DNA from: Ralstonia sp. UNC404CL21Col
Lineage (GTDB): Bacteria > Pseudomonadota > Gammaproteobacteria > Burkholderiales > Burkholderiaceae
Length of the DNA: 64,000 nt
NCBI RefSeq assembly: GCF_000620465.1
Contig: NZ_JIBE01000004.1
Span: 868,001-932,000, forward strand
Reading direction: 5' to 3'
Shown: positions 16,601-24,979 of the stretch, piece by piece
Layout: every line of letters begins with the position of its first letter
Numbering within the stretch: the stretch's first letter is position 1
Notes under the pieces: generated by a model
Told to the model about the DNA's origin: nothing
Database searches by the model: none
The model's input: the letters and a program-made list of their open reading frames with translations, nothing else
Translations under genes and position numbers: made by a program

Positions 16601-18977
16601 TTGGGTTGGATGCGGCGGTGACGGAGCCGGAGCCGAGCGCCACGTCGCCGGCATTGGTCGCACGTGCAGTCGCGCCCAGTGCAAGCGCGCTGGCGGCTTG
16701 CGCTTGCGCACCGTTGCCGGCTGCCACGCTGTTCACCCCGGTGGCAACCGCGAGCGGCCCCACGGCCACGCTGTCTGTGCCGGTGGCTTGGCTATCGGCC
16801 GCCGTCGAGTTGGCGTGGAAGTACTTGATGCCCGCGCCGTTCTGGATGTTGTTGACGGTGGTGGAAACACCATCGACAGCCTGGTTGGTCGCGAAGAGTT
16901 GCGAGCCGTTGACGGCATCGGTGCTCGAGTTGCTGAGCTGGCCCGCAGCGACGTTCGTGATCTGGCGCTCTGCACCGACTGCACCGACGCTCACAACGCT
17001 GGTTGGGTTCGTCCCCGCAAAGTTGCGCGTGACACCGGCGATGACGGCGCTGGCCGTTGGGTTGGAGGCGGCGGTCACAGAACCGGAGCCGAGCGCCACG
17101 TCGCCGGCATTGGTGGCCCGTGCAGTGGCGCCCAGTGCAAGCGCGTTGGCGGCTTGCGCTTGCGCGCCGTTGCCGGTGGCGACGCTGTTCGCCCCACTGG
17201 CGACCGCGAGCGGGCCCACGGCGACGCTGTCCGTGCCGGTGGCCTGACTATCCGCCGCTGTGGAGTTGGCGTGGAAGTACTTGATGCCGGCGCCGTTCTG
17301 GATGTTGTTGACCGTGGTGGAGACGCCATTCACCGCTTGGTTGGTCGCAAACAACTGCGAGCCGTTGACCGCGTCGGTCGAGCTGCTGCTAAGCCGTCCG
17401 GCTGCGACATTCTGGATCTGCCGTGGGGCGGCGGCCGAGCCGACACTGACAACATCGCCCGCCGCCGGCGCACCGCCCGCGAACGTGTAGGTCGTCCCTG
17501 CGATGGTGGCGTTCGGCGTCTGCACGGCTGCCGATACAGTCGAGGCATTGCCGAGGACGACTGCGCCGTCCAGGCCACCGGCTACCGTCACGCCGTTGCC
17601 CACGACGAACGCGTTGTTCGCATTGATCGTGTTGTTGTTACCGAGCGAATACGAACCCGAGCCCGTGATGGTGCTCGGATCGCCGATCGCCCCGGAATTC
17701 GCACCGCTGACGACGTTGTTTGTGCCGATGCTCACGCTGTTGGTGGCCGTAGCCCGCGCGCCCAGACCCATCGCAACGGCATTCGTGCCGGATGCCACCG
17801 CGTTGTTTCCGATGGCCGTGCCTGATACACCCGACGCTGTTGCGCCGCTGCCCATGGCAGTGGCGCCACTTTGCGAAGCCACCGACGCGTTGCCCACCGC
17901 CACGCCAAAACCGCCCGCGGCTGTCGACTGAACCCCGATGGCGATCGATCCAGTGGCGGATGCCTTGGCGTTCAAGCCGACCGAGGTGGTGCCGTTTGCT
18001 GTTACGCCGATGCCCGCGTTCGTGCCGATCGCGACGTTGTCGTTGCCGGATACCAAGTTACCCGCGGAAGCGGCCAGCGTGCCGTCATACGTGACCGTGC
18101 CATCGCCCGTGCCGAACGCGACGTTGCGCGTGCCGGTGACGCCAGACCCCGCGCCGCGCATCGCGCTCGCGATACCGCCGCCGACTGCGGAGTTCTGCGC
18201 CCCGCTCACGAGCGTGCCGGTGGCGATACCGACGGCAACCGAGCCGGTGTTGCCGGTGGTCGAGCCTGCGCCGGCGCCCTGACCCGCCGCAACGGTACCG
18301 TCGCCGATGGCGAGCGCCTGCCCGCCGAGCGCGAGAGCCGTGTTGCCGCTGGCTTTTGCGCCGTTACCGACGGCGGTGGCGGCGGCATTGGTCGCCTGCG
18401 CGTTTGTGCCAAGCGCGACGGCGTTGGTTGCGGTTGCCTTGGCCAAAGCGCCAAGGGCAATCGCCGAAGTACCGCTGGCAGCCGCCTGCACGCCCACGCC
18501 AATGGCAGAGGTGGCGTTTGCAGTGACATCGGTCCCGATGGCGATCGTCGAATCGGCAGTTGCACCGGTACCCGGAGCGGTACGCGCACCCACGTTGATG
18601 GAATTGACGCCGGAGGCAATTGACTGGAAGCCGACTGCCACGCCGTTAAGCCCCGTACTGTTGGCGCCATAACCGACGGCCGTGGCCCCGCCTTGCGTGG
18701 CTGTGGACATAAAGCCGACGCACGTCATGCTGCCGCTGTAAAAATTGTACGGGGCCGTAGCGCAGTTCGCCTGCGCCAGCGCCTCTTCCGGCACGGCCGC
18801 GCCAAAGACGGCGACCGCCGCTGCAATCAATGTCATCGCACCGCTGGCGGAGTTCAGGCCGGAAGCGCGCCCGATACGCCGGACCGTACCGCCCTTCCCT
18901 TTCGCCTTATCCAGCTCCGACGCCGCCACCCAGGCGCCCAGCGCCTCATTCCAGATCGTTTTGTAGGATTTGTTCAT
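13683..18977 (-). CDS. Trimeric autotransporter adhesin (YadA-like)
   Basis: 1764 residues. An extended signal peptide (MNKSYKTIWNEALGAWVAA..., cleavage near residue 68 after EEALA) is typical of very large type V proteins. A head and stalk follow, made of YadA-type repeats (S/A-V-A-L/I-G-x) and several neck motifs (STDAVNGSQLFATNQAV). The last about 70 residues form the membrane anchor (YNGQSGQAVGIST to VVGAGYQW) that makes the trimeric barrel. A central block holds exact-period 456-bp repeats. It should mediate attachment, autoagglutination or biofilm formation on the cell surface. It is first in an operon with the BamE-like lipoprotein and DUF4019 genes. Confidence 0.95.
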   Translation of the reverse strand: MNKSYKTIWNEALGAWVAASELDKAKGKGGTVRRIGRASGLNSASGAMTLIAAAVAVFGAAVPEEALAQANCATAPYNFYSGSMTCVGFMSTATQGGATAVGYGANSTGLNGVAVGFQSIASGVNSINVGARTAPGTGATADSTIAIGTDVTANATSAIGVGVQAAASGTSAIALGALAKATATNAVALGTNAQATNAAATAVGNGAKASGNTALALGGQALAIGDGTVAAGQGAGAGSTTGNTGSVAVGIATGTLVSGAQNSAVGGGIASAMRGAGSGVTGTRNVAFGTGDGTVTYDGTLAASAGNLVSGNDNVAIGTNAGIGVTANGTTSVGLNAKASATGSIAIGVQSTAAGGFGVAVGNASVASQSGATAMGSGATASGVSGTAIGNNAVASGTNAVAMGLGARATATNSVSIGTNNVVSGANSGAIGDPSTITGSGSYSLGNNNTINANNAFVVGNGVTVAGGLDGAVVLGNASTVSAAVQTPNATIAGTTYTFAGGAPAAGDVVSVGSAAAPRQIQNVAAGRLSSSSTDAVNGSQLFATNQAVNGVSTTVNNIQNGAGIKYFHANSTAADSQATGTDSVAVGPLAVASGANSVATGNGAQAQAANALALGATARATNAGDVALGSGSVTAASNPTASAVIAGVTRNFAGTNPTSVVSVGAVGAERQITNVAAGQLSNSSTDAVNGSQLFATNQAVDGVSTTVNNIQNGAGIKYFHANSTAADSQATGTDSVAVGPLAVATGVNSVAAGNGAQAQAASALALGATARATNAGDVALGSGSVTAASNPTASAVIAGATRNFAGTNPTSVVSVGALGAERQITNVAAGRLSNSSTDAVNGSQLFATNQAVDGIFTTVNNIQNGGGIKYFHANSTAADSQATGTDSVAVGPLAVATGANSVATGNGAQAQAANALALGATARATNAGDVALGSGSVTAASNPTASAVIAGATRNFAGTNPTSVVSVGALGAERQITNVAAGRLSNSSTDAVNGSQLFATNQAVDGIFTTVNNIQNGAGIKYFHANSTAADSQATGTESVAVGPQAVASGANSVAMGNGARATAANSVALGANSTTTANLGAAAYNPGTAALAGTSPVGEVSVGSAGNERRITNVAAGSAATDAVNVSQLQSVQTELTQTKNDALLWDPTANGGTGAFSANHGGTGPNVITNVAPGALNATSTDAVNGSQLFATNQNVTNLGNSITNIQNGGGIKYFHANSTAADSQATGTDSVAIGPLAVAAGATSLAAGNGAQAQTANALALGSLSTVSVAGGVAIGSGAISDRPIASGIGSIPAGSQAVPFNTSDGTLLGAVSFGSAAGNTYRQLTNVADGTGQHDAATIRQLTGALQSFAVTPTLYFHANSAAADSLAVGSQSVAVGPTTVVNGDNGVGIGNGAIVQQTAPGGIAIGQASTSGQADAIALGSGSTANGAQSIAQGANANAALAGGIAIGSGAKSNAVDAMALGSGANATFANSVALGAGSLTSVGALTNYMAFGLTAPQTSSGELNVGNRQITGVAAGRLGSDAVNVSQLQAVQQQLTTYINNNGGTFTSTSPNGSTNNTPPATPGPNSSVGGTGAVASGSNSTALGNSSQATANNSTAVGTGAVATGSGSTAIGAGSNDGGRTDVVSVGSSTLSRQVINVAAGTAPTDAVNVSQLNNAITQANNYTDNQVAGLRNSIDSYRRDADGGTAMAMAMAGLPQPTGPGKSMVAVAGSVYNGQSGQAVGISTVSENNRWIYKAAVSTNTRGTYGAVVGAGYQW
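15790..17400 (-). repeat. 456-bp tandem repeats within the adhesin gene
   Basis: The same segment (GTGGAAGTACTTGATGCC or close variants on the plus strand) recurs at 15903, 16359, 16815 and 17271, exactly 456 bases apart, and the flanking sequence is nearly identical between units. Each unit encodes 152 residues of head plus neck. A related but differently spaced copy begins at 15321. Because 456 is a multiple of three, unit gain or loss by recombination would change adhesin length without breaking the frame. Confidence 0.92.
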
Positions 18978-19749
18978 TTGGATTCCACCGTGCTCGCCGA
19001 GAGCGCAAGAAAAAAGAGAAAAACCGGGTTAGCCACCGCGCGGCACACACCACAAGGACGAACACGCCCTAGGCGCCCGCAAAAGCTGCGGTTCCCGATG
19101 ATTGGAACTGCCAGAAATTCAAAGGCTGACCACCACGCGGCTTTAAAAAGGACGCAGCAACTCGCCGCTCCGATCAGGAGCGTCTTCAATACGGCAGGCG
19201 TTCAATGCTGGTCCGCTGAGCCGAATGTTCAGTGGTCAACGGTTTGGCCCGTCAGGGCGCGAGGAATCAGGGCGGATCGAAAGGCCACTTGATCGCGACT
19301 TGAATTGTGCGGGCGGGGCATGGATCGACACGTGGCGCGTGCCTTGTATTTGCCCAAACGTTTGCCCAGACCGTGTAGCTCGTCGTACTCATAGCTACCG
19401 TACCCCCGGTAGATGCGGCTTTTTTATTGACGAAGGAGCGCCAACTCAAGCACACACCGTCTTGTTGTGCAGGGGCTGAGCGAGCGCAGAAGGAACACTC
19501 TAGATTCTGAACAAAAGTAGACGACTTTGCGAATTGTGTCTAGATATTTAGGACTATGAATATCGGTGTTTTTACAATTGGAAAGGCCAAGTATGCGTGT
19601 TTTGGTAAACCAAATGATTTAGATATGCTGGTCACAGAGAATTATTAATAAAAGAAAATATTCACGCGGTATCGATGGATAAAACCACATGCTTATCGGG
19701 GCTAATATCATCGATGACATTTCCAAGAACGTTTTTTGCGCAAAGCATA
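18978..19749. other. Intergenic stretch upstream of the adhesin
   Basis: About 770 bases with no supported gene. The part nearest the adhesin is GC-rich; 19490-19740 is clearly AT-rich, unusual for this chromosome, and contains TCTAGAT twice. It should carry the adhesin promoter (minus strand) and possibly binding sites for regulators or nucleoid proteins. No clear promoter could be fixed. Confidence 0.4.
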
Positions 19750-19788
19750 AAAAAGCGGCACGCCTCGGTATGGAGCGTGCCGCTTTTT
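19750..19788. terminator. Strong bidirectional terminator
   Basis: A 14-bp stem (AAAAAGCGGCACGC at 19750-19763 and GCGTGCCGCTTTTT at 19775-19788) with an 11-base loop. The A and T ends let it work in both directions. It lies downstream of the ClC gene on the minus strand. Confidence 0.9.
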
Positions 19789-19862
19789 AATTGCGCACGA
19801 ATTGGGTGACCTGGAGGACCGCTCCGCGAACTGTGTGTGCTCGTGCCGTTGGACGAACGCCT

Positions 19863-21173
19863 TCACTGCGCCGCGGGGCGCGGCACCGCCGCACGAAACC
19901 GATGCGCGAGCGTGTGATAGAACGACGGCGTCAACGCCTTGGAAACCTGGCTGGACAACAACGCCACCGCCATGAGCGGCAAGACCATCTCGTGGCCGTC
20001 GATCATCTCCATCACGATCACAAACGATGTGATGGGCGACTGCGTAACCGCCGCCAGGTAGCCGACCATGCAGAGCGCGGCAAGACTCGGCAGCGGGATC
20101 GCCGATGTCACAAGCGACATGACGTTGCCGAGCCCCGCCCCGATCGCTAGCGACGGCGCGAAGATGCCGCCCGGGATGCCGGACAAGTACGAGGCAATGA
20201 GTGCCCCGAACTTGAGCACCGCATAGAACGGCGAGAGCGCTTGATGCGTTTCGAGCAGGCCCCGCGCTTCGGCATAGCCGCTGCCGAACGTGGTGCCGCC
20301 TGACACCAGGCCAATCAGCGCGATGGCGACTCCGCACAGGAAGGCAAACCAGACCGGTTGCGTCTGCCGGATATCCACCAGCCGCGCAGGCATCCAGCGG
20401 GGTATGTTGAGCAACAGCCAGCAGAACACGCCGCCCACCACGCCGCAGAGGGCACTTGCGCCAATCACCACGGGCACCAGCGCCAGATGAAACTGCCCAA
20501 TCGCCTGGATGCGCCCGAAATACAGGTAGTTGCCTTGCAGGCCCAGCGCGACCACGCCGGAAAAGATAATGGCGGTGATGAGCGTGCCGCTGTTGCGCGC
20601 CACAAAACTGCGCGTCAGCTCTTCAATGGCAAACACGACGCCGGCCAGCGGCGTATTGAACGCAGCCGCAAGCCCTGCCGCTGCGCCGGCCAGTGCGAGT
20701 TGCCGTTCGATGTGTTGGCTGCTTCGGCGATAGCCCCGCCGCATGGCGTACATGAGCGATGCGCCGATCTGCACCGTGGGGCCCTCTCGCCCGATCGTGA
20801 AGCCACAGAGGATGCCCAGGAACGACACCACGATCTTGCCGAACATGATCCGCAAGGAGAGCAGCGAACTGGACAGCCTCCCATCCTCCAGCGCCGCAAT
20901 GACCTGCGGAATGCCGCTGCCCTCGGCACCGCGAAAGAACCGGCGCGTCAACCAGATGGCGAGTGCCGCACCCAGGGGCGTGATGACGATGGGCAGCCAG
21001 AACGCGTGCGAGACGATGCCGCGAAACAGCTCGAATCCAAGATCGATGGCCTTTGCATAAGCGACGGATACCAGACCCACCAGAACGGCACCGAGCCAGA
21101 AGACGCCGTAGTTTGCCCAGAGTCTCCTGGCCCGACGCACGGATTGATCTGCGATGTGGAGAGGAGAAAACAT
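19863..21173 (-). CDS. ClC-family chloride channel / Cl-/H+ antiporter
   Basis: 436 residues, ClcA/EriC length, with about ten to twelve membrane helices. Three selectivity-filter motifs are present: GSGIPQV (about 86), GREGPTVQ with the gating glutamate (about 127), and GIPGGIFAPSLA (about 335). The gating glutamate suggests a proton-coupled or gated type. The ATG follows GAGGAGAAAA. Bacterial ClC proteins move chloride or fluoride and support acid resistance; the GREGP motif indicates a chloride type rather than the fluoride clade (inference). Monocistronic, ending at the terminator at 19750. Confidence 0.93.
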   Translation of the reverse strand: MFSPLHIADQSVRRARRLWANYGVFWLGAVLVGLVSVAYAKAIDLGFELFRGIVSHAFWLPIVITPLGAALAIWLTRRFFRGAEGSGIPQVIAALEDGRLSSSLLSLRIMFGKIVVSFLGILCGFTIGREGPTVQIGASLMYAMRRGYRRSSQHIERQLALAGAAAGLAAAFNTPLAGVVFAIEELTRSFVARNSGTLITAIIFSGVVALGLQGNYLYFGRIQAIGQFHLALVPVVIGASALCGVVGGVFCWLLLNIPRWMPARLVDIRQTQPVWFAFLCGVAIALIGLVSGGTTFGSGYAEARGLLETHQALSPFYAVLKFGALIASYLSGIPGGIFAPSLAIGAGLGNVMSLVTSAIPLPSLAALCMVGYLAAVTQSPITSFVIVMEMIDGHEMVLPLMAVALLSSQVSKALTPSFYHTLAHRFRAAVPRPAAQ

Positions 21174-21238
21174 GGGGCGGCGGCGTCGGTTCGGAGGAAG
21201 CGGAGATTATAGGAGCCGACGCATAGCCGGTGCCCGCC

Positions 21239-24181
21239 TCACGCCGCGCTCTGGCTGGCCGCCTCGGCGCCCCGCACGTATTGCGCAACGTTGACCGCAT
21301 CGATCTGTTCGGGCTGCATGAAGCGCTCGGCGTAGCGCAGATACACGCCGCTGCTCAGAAACAGATCAAACAGCTCCGGGTCGATATGCTGCTGGTCTCT
21401 CGCCATTGCCATGATCCGCACCGACTCTGACAAGGTCTTCGCCTTCTTGTAAGGCCGGTCGGCAGCGGTGAGTGCTTCGAACACATCGGCAATGGCCATC
21501 ATGCGTGCGAGCGGGCTCATCTGCTCGCGGCGCAGCCGCCTCGGATATCCGGTGCCGTCCATCTTCTCGTGGTGGTTGCCTGCGATTTCCGGCACATCCC
21601 GCAGGGCCTTGGGGAAGGGCATGCGCGAGAGCATGATCTGCGTCTGCACGATGTGGTCTTCGATCTTGAAGCGCTCCTCTTCCGACAGCGTGCCCCGGCT
21701 GACCATCAGGTTGTGCAGCTCGCCGCGGTCATACAGGTGCGCGGGCGTATTCAGCTTGAAGCCCCACGGGTTGGCCGGCGCAATGGTGTCGTGTGCAGTG
21801 CGTTCAATCACGTGCTCGGGCTTGTCGGCCAGGAGCGGTTCGGCTGTCGGCAAAGGGGGCGCCGGGTGCCGTGCCTTGCGCGCGAGTTCTTCTTGCGAAA
21901 CGCCCAGGCGGTCGTCCAGCGTGCGCGTCCAGGTACGGGTGGCGATGCGAAGCAACCGCTCTTTCTGCGGCGCATCCATGAATTCACCGCCCAGGTTGCA
22001 GGTGGCGACAAACCGAAAATCGTCATCCAGCGCCGCCAGTTCGGTGTCGCGCCGGTGCCGGGCAATGTCGGGGGGCTCGCCGGCGGCGATGGCGTGCAGG
22101 CAAGCGATCTCGGCATCGCGCTTGAGTACCTCAAAACGCATCCGCACTTCGTGAATGCGGTCATGCAGCGTTTCGAGCTTGGTCGCCTTGTCGATGACGT
22201 ATTCGGGCGTGGTGACCTTGCCGCAGTCGTGCAACCACGCGGCCACATGCAGGGCGTGCCACTGTGCCTCCGTCATCTGAAAAGCCTTGTAGGGGCCATC
22301 CGTGGCATCGCAGGCGGCGTGCGCGAGCATCTTGGCAAGTTCGGGAACGCGCCCGCAGTGACCACCGGTGTGCGGGCTCTTGGCGTCGATTGCGCCGGCC
22401 ATGACCTGGATGAACGCATCGAACAGTTTGCGCTGCGCCTCGGACAGTTCCCGCACCTCCAACGCGCCCGCACACAAGTTGGCGAGCATGCCGACAAACG
22501 CAAGCTGAGCCGGTTCAATGGGTGTGTCGCGCAAGACCAGGATGACGCCTTGCAGCGCATGCTCGCGCGTGACGAGCGGCACTGCCGCTGCGTGGCACGA
22601 CGCGTCCGCCGTCAAGGGTGCGAGCCCAGCCGCCCGGATGTCGTCGGGCGTGATGACGCCGGCCCGCGGTGTCATCGCACCGGCCGTGAAGCGGATCAAC
22701 GGCAGCGCCTGATCCTGACCGGCCGGCACGATCATCGACGCCACGTCGTTGCCGGCGCGGTCGAACGCCACGCGTGCATTCAGCGCATCGTCATTGGCGA
22801 GGTACAGCACGCCCGCGCTACCACCGGCTGCGTTGAGCATCTTGCGCAGCAGTACCGGCAAGAGCTGCTCCAGCCGTGCTTCGGCGGAGACCGCCTGCAC
22901 GATGGTCAGGAAGCGCTGAATCGTCTGCCGCATGTGTTCAGACGTTTCGCCCAGGGCGCTCACCTCGCTGATGCTTGATCGCACGGCAATGGGCTGCTGG
23001 AAATCGAAGTGCCGGATGGCGTCCATGCCGTCGGCCAGTGCCTCCATGGGATGCGCAATACGGCGGGCCGACCACCAGATCAACGGCAACGAAAAAAGGA
23101 TGACCAGGCCCGTCGCGCCGATGCCCAGCCATGCCTGGCGGCGTGCATCCTTCAGCAGTTCGTCTTGCGGCACCGCAGAGATCAGGAACAGTGGCGTGCC
23201 GCCGGTTGGCGTGAGCTGGTCGGTGCTGGTGTACCAGGCCTCTCCGCCGGCGGAGATGAGCGCTTGGCCCGTGGGAGATGCCCCCGGGCTGCGCAGGTTT
23301 GCGGCCAGTTGCGTGAGGACGGGCAGGCCGTAGTCGGCAGGCGCGGCGAGCAGGCCCGACAGAATGTTGTCCGGCGCGGAGGCAGAGGCAGGTGGCGAAC
23401 GGTCAATGGCGATGACCTGACCGTTTGCATCCAGCAGCGCAAGCAGACCACGCTCGACAGTCTCCTTGCGCGCGAGCATGCGCCCGAGCAGGTCGAGCCG
23501 AACGTCCCCACCCACCACGGCACGACGCGAAGCGGTCGGCACGGCCAGCGTGGCGCCGGCCTGCCGGTCGGAAAAGAACATGTAGGGCTCGGTGCGGATC
23601 AACCCGCCCTTTGTGATGGCAGAGACGTACCAGGGCCGCTGCCGGGGGTCGAAGCGCTCGGCAAAGTCGGAAGCGTCGACAGTCTTCACCACGGCCAAAC
23701 CGGCATCCAGGAAAGTCAGTTTCCCTTGGGCGACGTTGCCCGCGCGCTCCACCGTGCGCACCACATAGGCCGCCTGGCTTGGGGCCTTGAAGACGTCGCG
23801 GTCCGCCGTTTCGCGCAGCGGCCGCACGTAGAAGAAACTGCCGTCGTCATAGCCGACATACAACGATTGCAGCACCGGCGATGTGTCCAGCGCATCACGT
23901 ACGAGTGCCAGGCGCTCGAGCCGTTCGTCGTTCGACACCGCATCCGCCAGCGAGCTGTGACTGACGAGCTTGACCGCCATCTGGGCCGGGGCGAACAAGT
24001 CCTGGACCTCGTCCAGCGTTTCGCGACTGATGCGGTGGGTGGCTTCTGTGGCGGCGCGCTCTCGCTCCGCCTTGCTCATGAGGAAGTGGATGCCGCAGAT
24101 GAGCGCGCCAAGCACCAGTACCAGCGCCCCGAACAGCACCCACAGATGGACATGAAGCGGATAACGCCTGCGCATTTGCAT
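21239..24181 (-). CDS. Membrane sensor with GAF and HD-GYP domains, c-di-GMP phosphodiesterase
   Basis: 980 residues: a membrane helix (about 10-30), a large periplasmic Cache-type sensor (about 35-310), a second helix (about 315-335), a HAMP-like segment, a GAF-like domain (about 400-550), and an HD-GYP domain. The HD motif (HDCGK, about 648) and GYP motif (HHEKMDGTGYP, about 869) are intact. They are separated by about 220 residues, more than usual, so an insertion lies between them. It should hydrolyse c-di-GMP in response to an external small molecule. The ATG at 24181 follows GGGAGGGGG; the longer frame is unsupported. It is divergent from the isochorismatase-like gene. Confidence 0.9.
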   Translation of the reverse strand: MQMRRRYPLHVHLWVLFGALVLVLGALICGIHFLMSKAERERAATEATHRISRETLDEVQDLFAPAQMAVKLVSHSSLADAVSNDERLERLALVRDALDTSPVLQSLYVGYDDGSFFYVRPLRETADRDVFKAPSQAAYVVRTVERAGNVAQGKLTFLDAGLAVVKTVDASDFAERFDPRQRPWYVSAITKGGLIRTEPYMFFSDRQAGATLAVPTASRRAVVGGDVRLDLLGRMLARKETVERGLLALLDANGQVIAIDRSPPASASAPDNILSGLLAAPADYGLPVLTQLAANLRSPGASPTGQALISAGGEAWYTSTDQLTPTGGTPLFLISAVPQDELLKDARRQAWLGIGATGLVILFSLPLIWWSARRIAHPMEALADGMDAIRHFDFQQPIAVRSSISEVSALGETSEHMRQTIQRFLTIVQAVSAEARLEQLLPVLLRKMLNAAGGSAGVLYLANDDALNARVAFDRAGNDVASMIVPAGQDQALPLIRFTAGAMTPRAGVITPDDIRAAGLAPLTADASCHAAAVPLVTREHALQGVILVLRDTPIEPAQLAFVGMLANLCAGALEVRELSEAQRKLFDAFIQVMAGAIDAKSPHTGGHCGRVPELAKMLAHAACDATDGPYKAFQMTEAQWHALHVAAWLHDCGKVTTPEYVIDKATKLETLHDRIHEVRMRFEVLKRDAEIACLHAIAAGEPPDIARHRRDTELAALDDDFRFVATCNLGGEFMDAPQKERLLRIATRTWTRTLDDRLGVSQEELARKARHPAPPLPTAEPLLADKPEHVIERTAHDTIAPANPWGFKLNTPAHLYDRGELHNLMVSRGTLSEEERFKIEDHIVQTQIMLSRMPFPKALRDVPEIAGNHHEKMDGTGYPRRLRREQMSPLARMMAIADVFEALTAADRPYKKAKTLSESVRIMAMARDQQHIDPELFDLFLSSGVYLRYAERFMQPEQIDAVNVAQYVRGAEAASQSAA

Positions 24182-24386
24182 GGCCCCCTCCCTCGACGGG
24201 GTACTACACGGCGGTTGCGATGCTGTACAGCACAAGCCCAGGCTGACACGGGCACCGCACAAACTGTCCAGTCCAGTTTCGGTGCCGTCCGGGGGATCGT
24301 CAAGGCGGGAGCCATCGGCCCGTTGAAATCCACACAGGCACGCGTGATAGAGTCGACCGCCCTCCCCACCCGGATCGTGTAGCCCT

Positions 24387-24956
24387 ATGTCGACATTCGC
24401 GCTGGTTCCCAAACAAACGGCGTTGTTGGTCATGCACTACCAGACCGACATCATGGCGTTGTTTCCGTCGGTGGCACCCGCGCTGCTCGCCAACACCCGC
24501 ACGCTGTGCGACGCGGCGCGAGCAAAGGGCATCAGCGTCTACTTTGCGAAGTTCCACTTCAGCCCCGGCTATCCGGAAGTCAGCCCGTTGAACAAGAACG
24601 GGCAAGGGGTCAAGCAACTGGGGCTGTTCGTTGAAGACCGCATCTCGCCGGAACTCGGCCCGCGGCCCGATGAGCCGATCATCATCGCGCACCGCGCCAG
24701 CGTGTTCTACGGCACGGATCTGCAGGTGCGGTTATCCGCCAAGGGCATCGATACGTTGATCATGGCGGGGGTTGCGTCAACGGGCGTGATGCTGTCTTCC
24801 GTTGCGCATGCAAGCGATGCGGACTACCGCCTGTTCACCGTGAAGGACTGCTGCTACGACCCCGACCCGGTCGTGCACGAGCATCTGTTTGCGACGGCGT
24901 TTGAGTCGCGCACGACGGTGCTGTCGCTGGCCGATGCGCTATCGATGCTGGAGTAA
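24387..24956 (+). CDS. Isochorismatase-fold protein with altered catalytic triad
   Basis: 189 residues of the isochorismatase/cysteine hydrolase fold: ALLVMHYQTDIM, VYFAKFHF, HRASVFYGTDLQVRLSAKGIDTLIMAGVASTGVM, DADYRLFTVKDCCYD. Active members use Asp (in V-D-x-Q), Lys and Cys. Here the Asp place is His (VMHYQ), the Lys place reads AHR, and the Cys place is hydrophobic (STGVML). By eye all three are replaced, so it is probably not a classical hydrolase. It may bind a ligand or use another mechanism. It stands between c-di-GMP genes; no functional link is shown. Confidence 0.82.
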   Translation: MSTFALVPKQTALLVMHYQTDIMALFPSVAPALLANTRTLCDAARAKGISVYFAKFHFSPGYPEVSPLNKNGQGVKQLGLFVEDRISPELGPRPDEPIIIAHRASVFYGTDLQVRLSAKGIDTLIMAGVASTGVMLSSVAHASDADYRLFTVKDCCYDPDPVVHEHLFATAFESRTTVLSLADALSMLE

Positions 24957-24979
24957 ATGGCAAGAGGTTGTCGGCGCGC

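Noticed and set aside
15321-17825. Long plus-strand open frame of 834 codons opposite the adhesin
   Set aside because: A mirror of the adhesin repeats; low-complexity Arg/Gly/Ala protein without family features.
19225-19479. Plus-strand frame of 84 codons in the adhesin upstream region
   Set aside because: No ribosome site, odd composition and no recognisable motif.
7079-19558. The 12-mer TATTTAGGACTA shared by 7080 and 19547
   Set aside because: A single short match, with no flanking similarity or repeat structure around it; considered as a possible att-like repeat and dropped.
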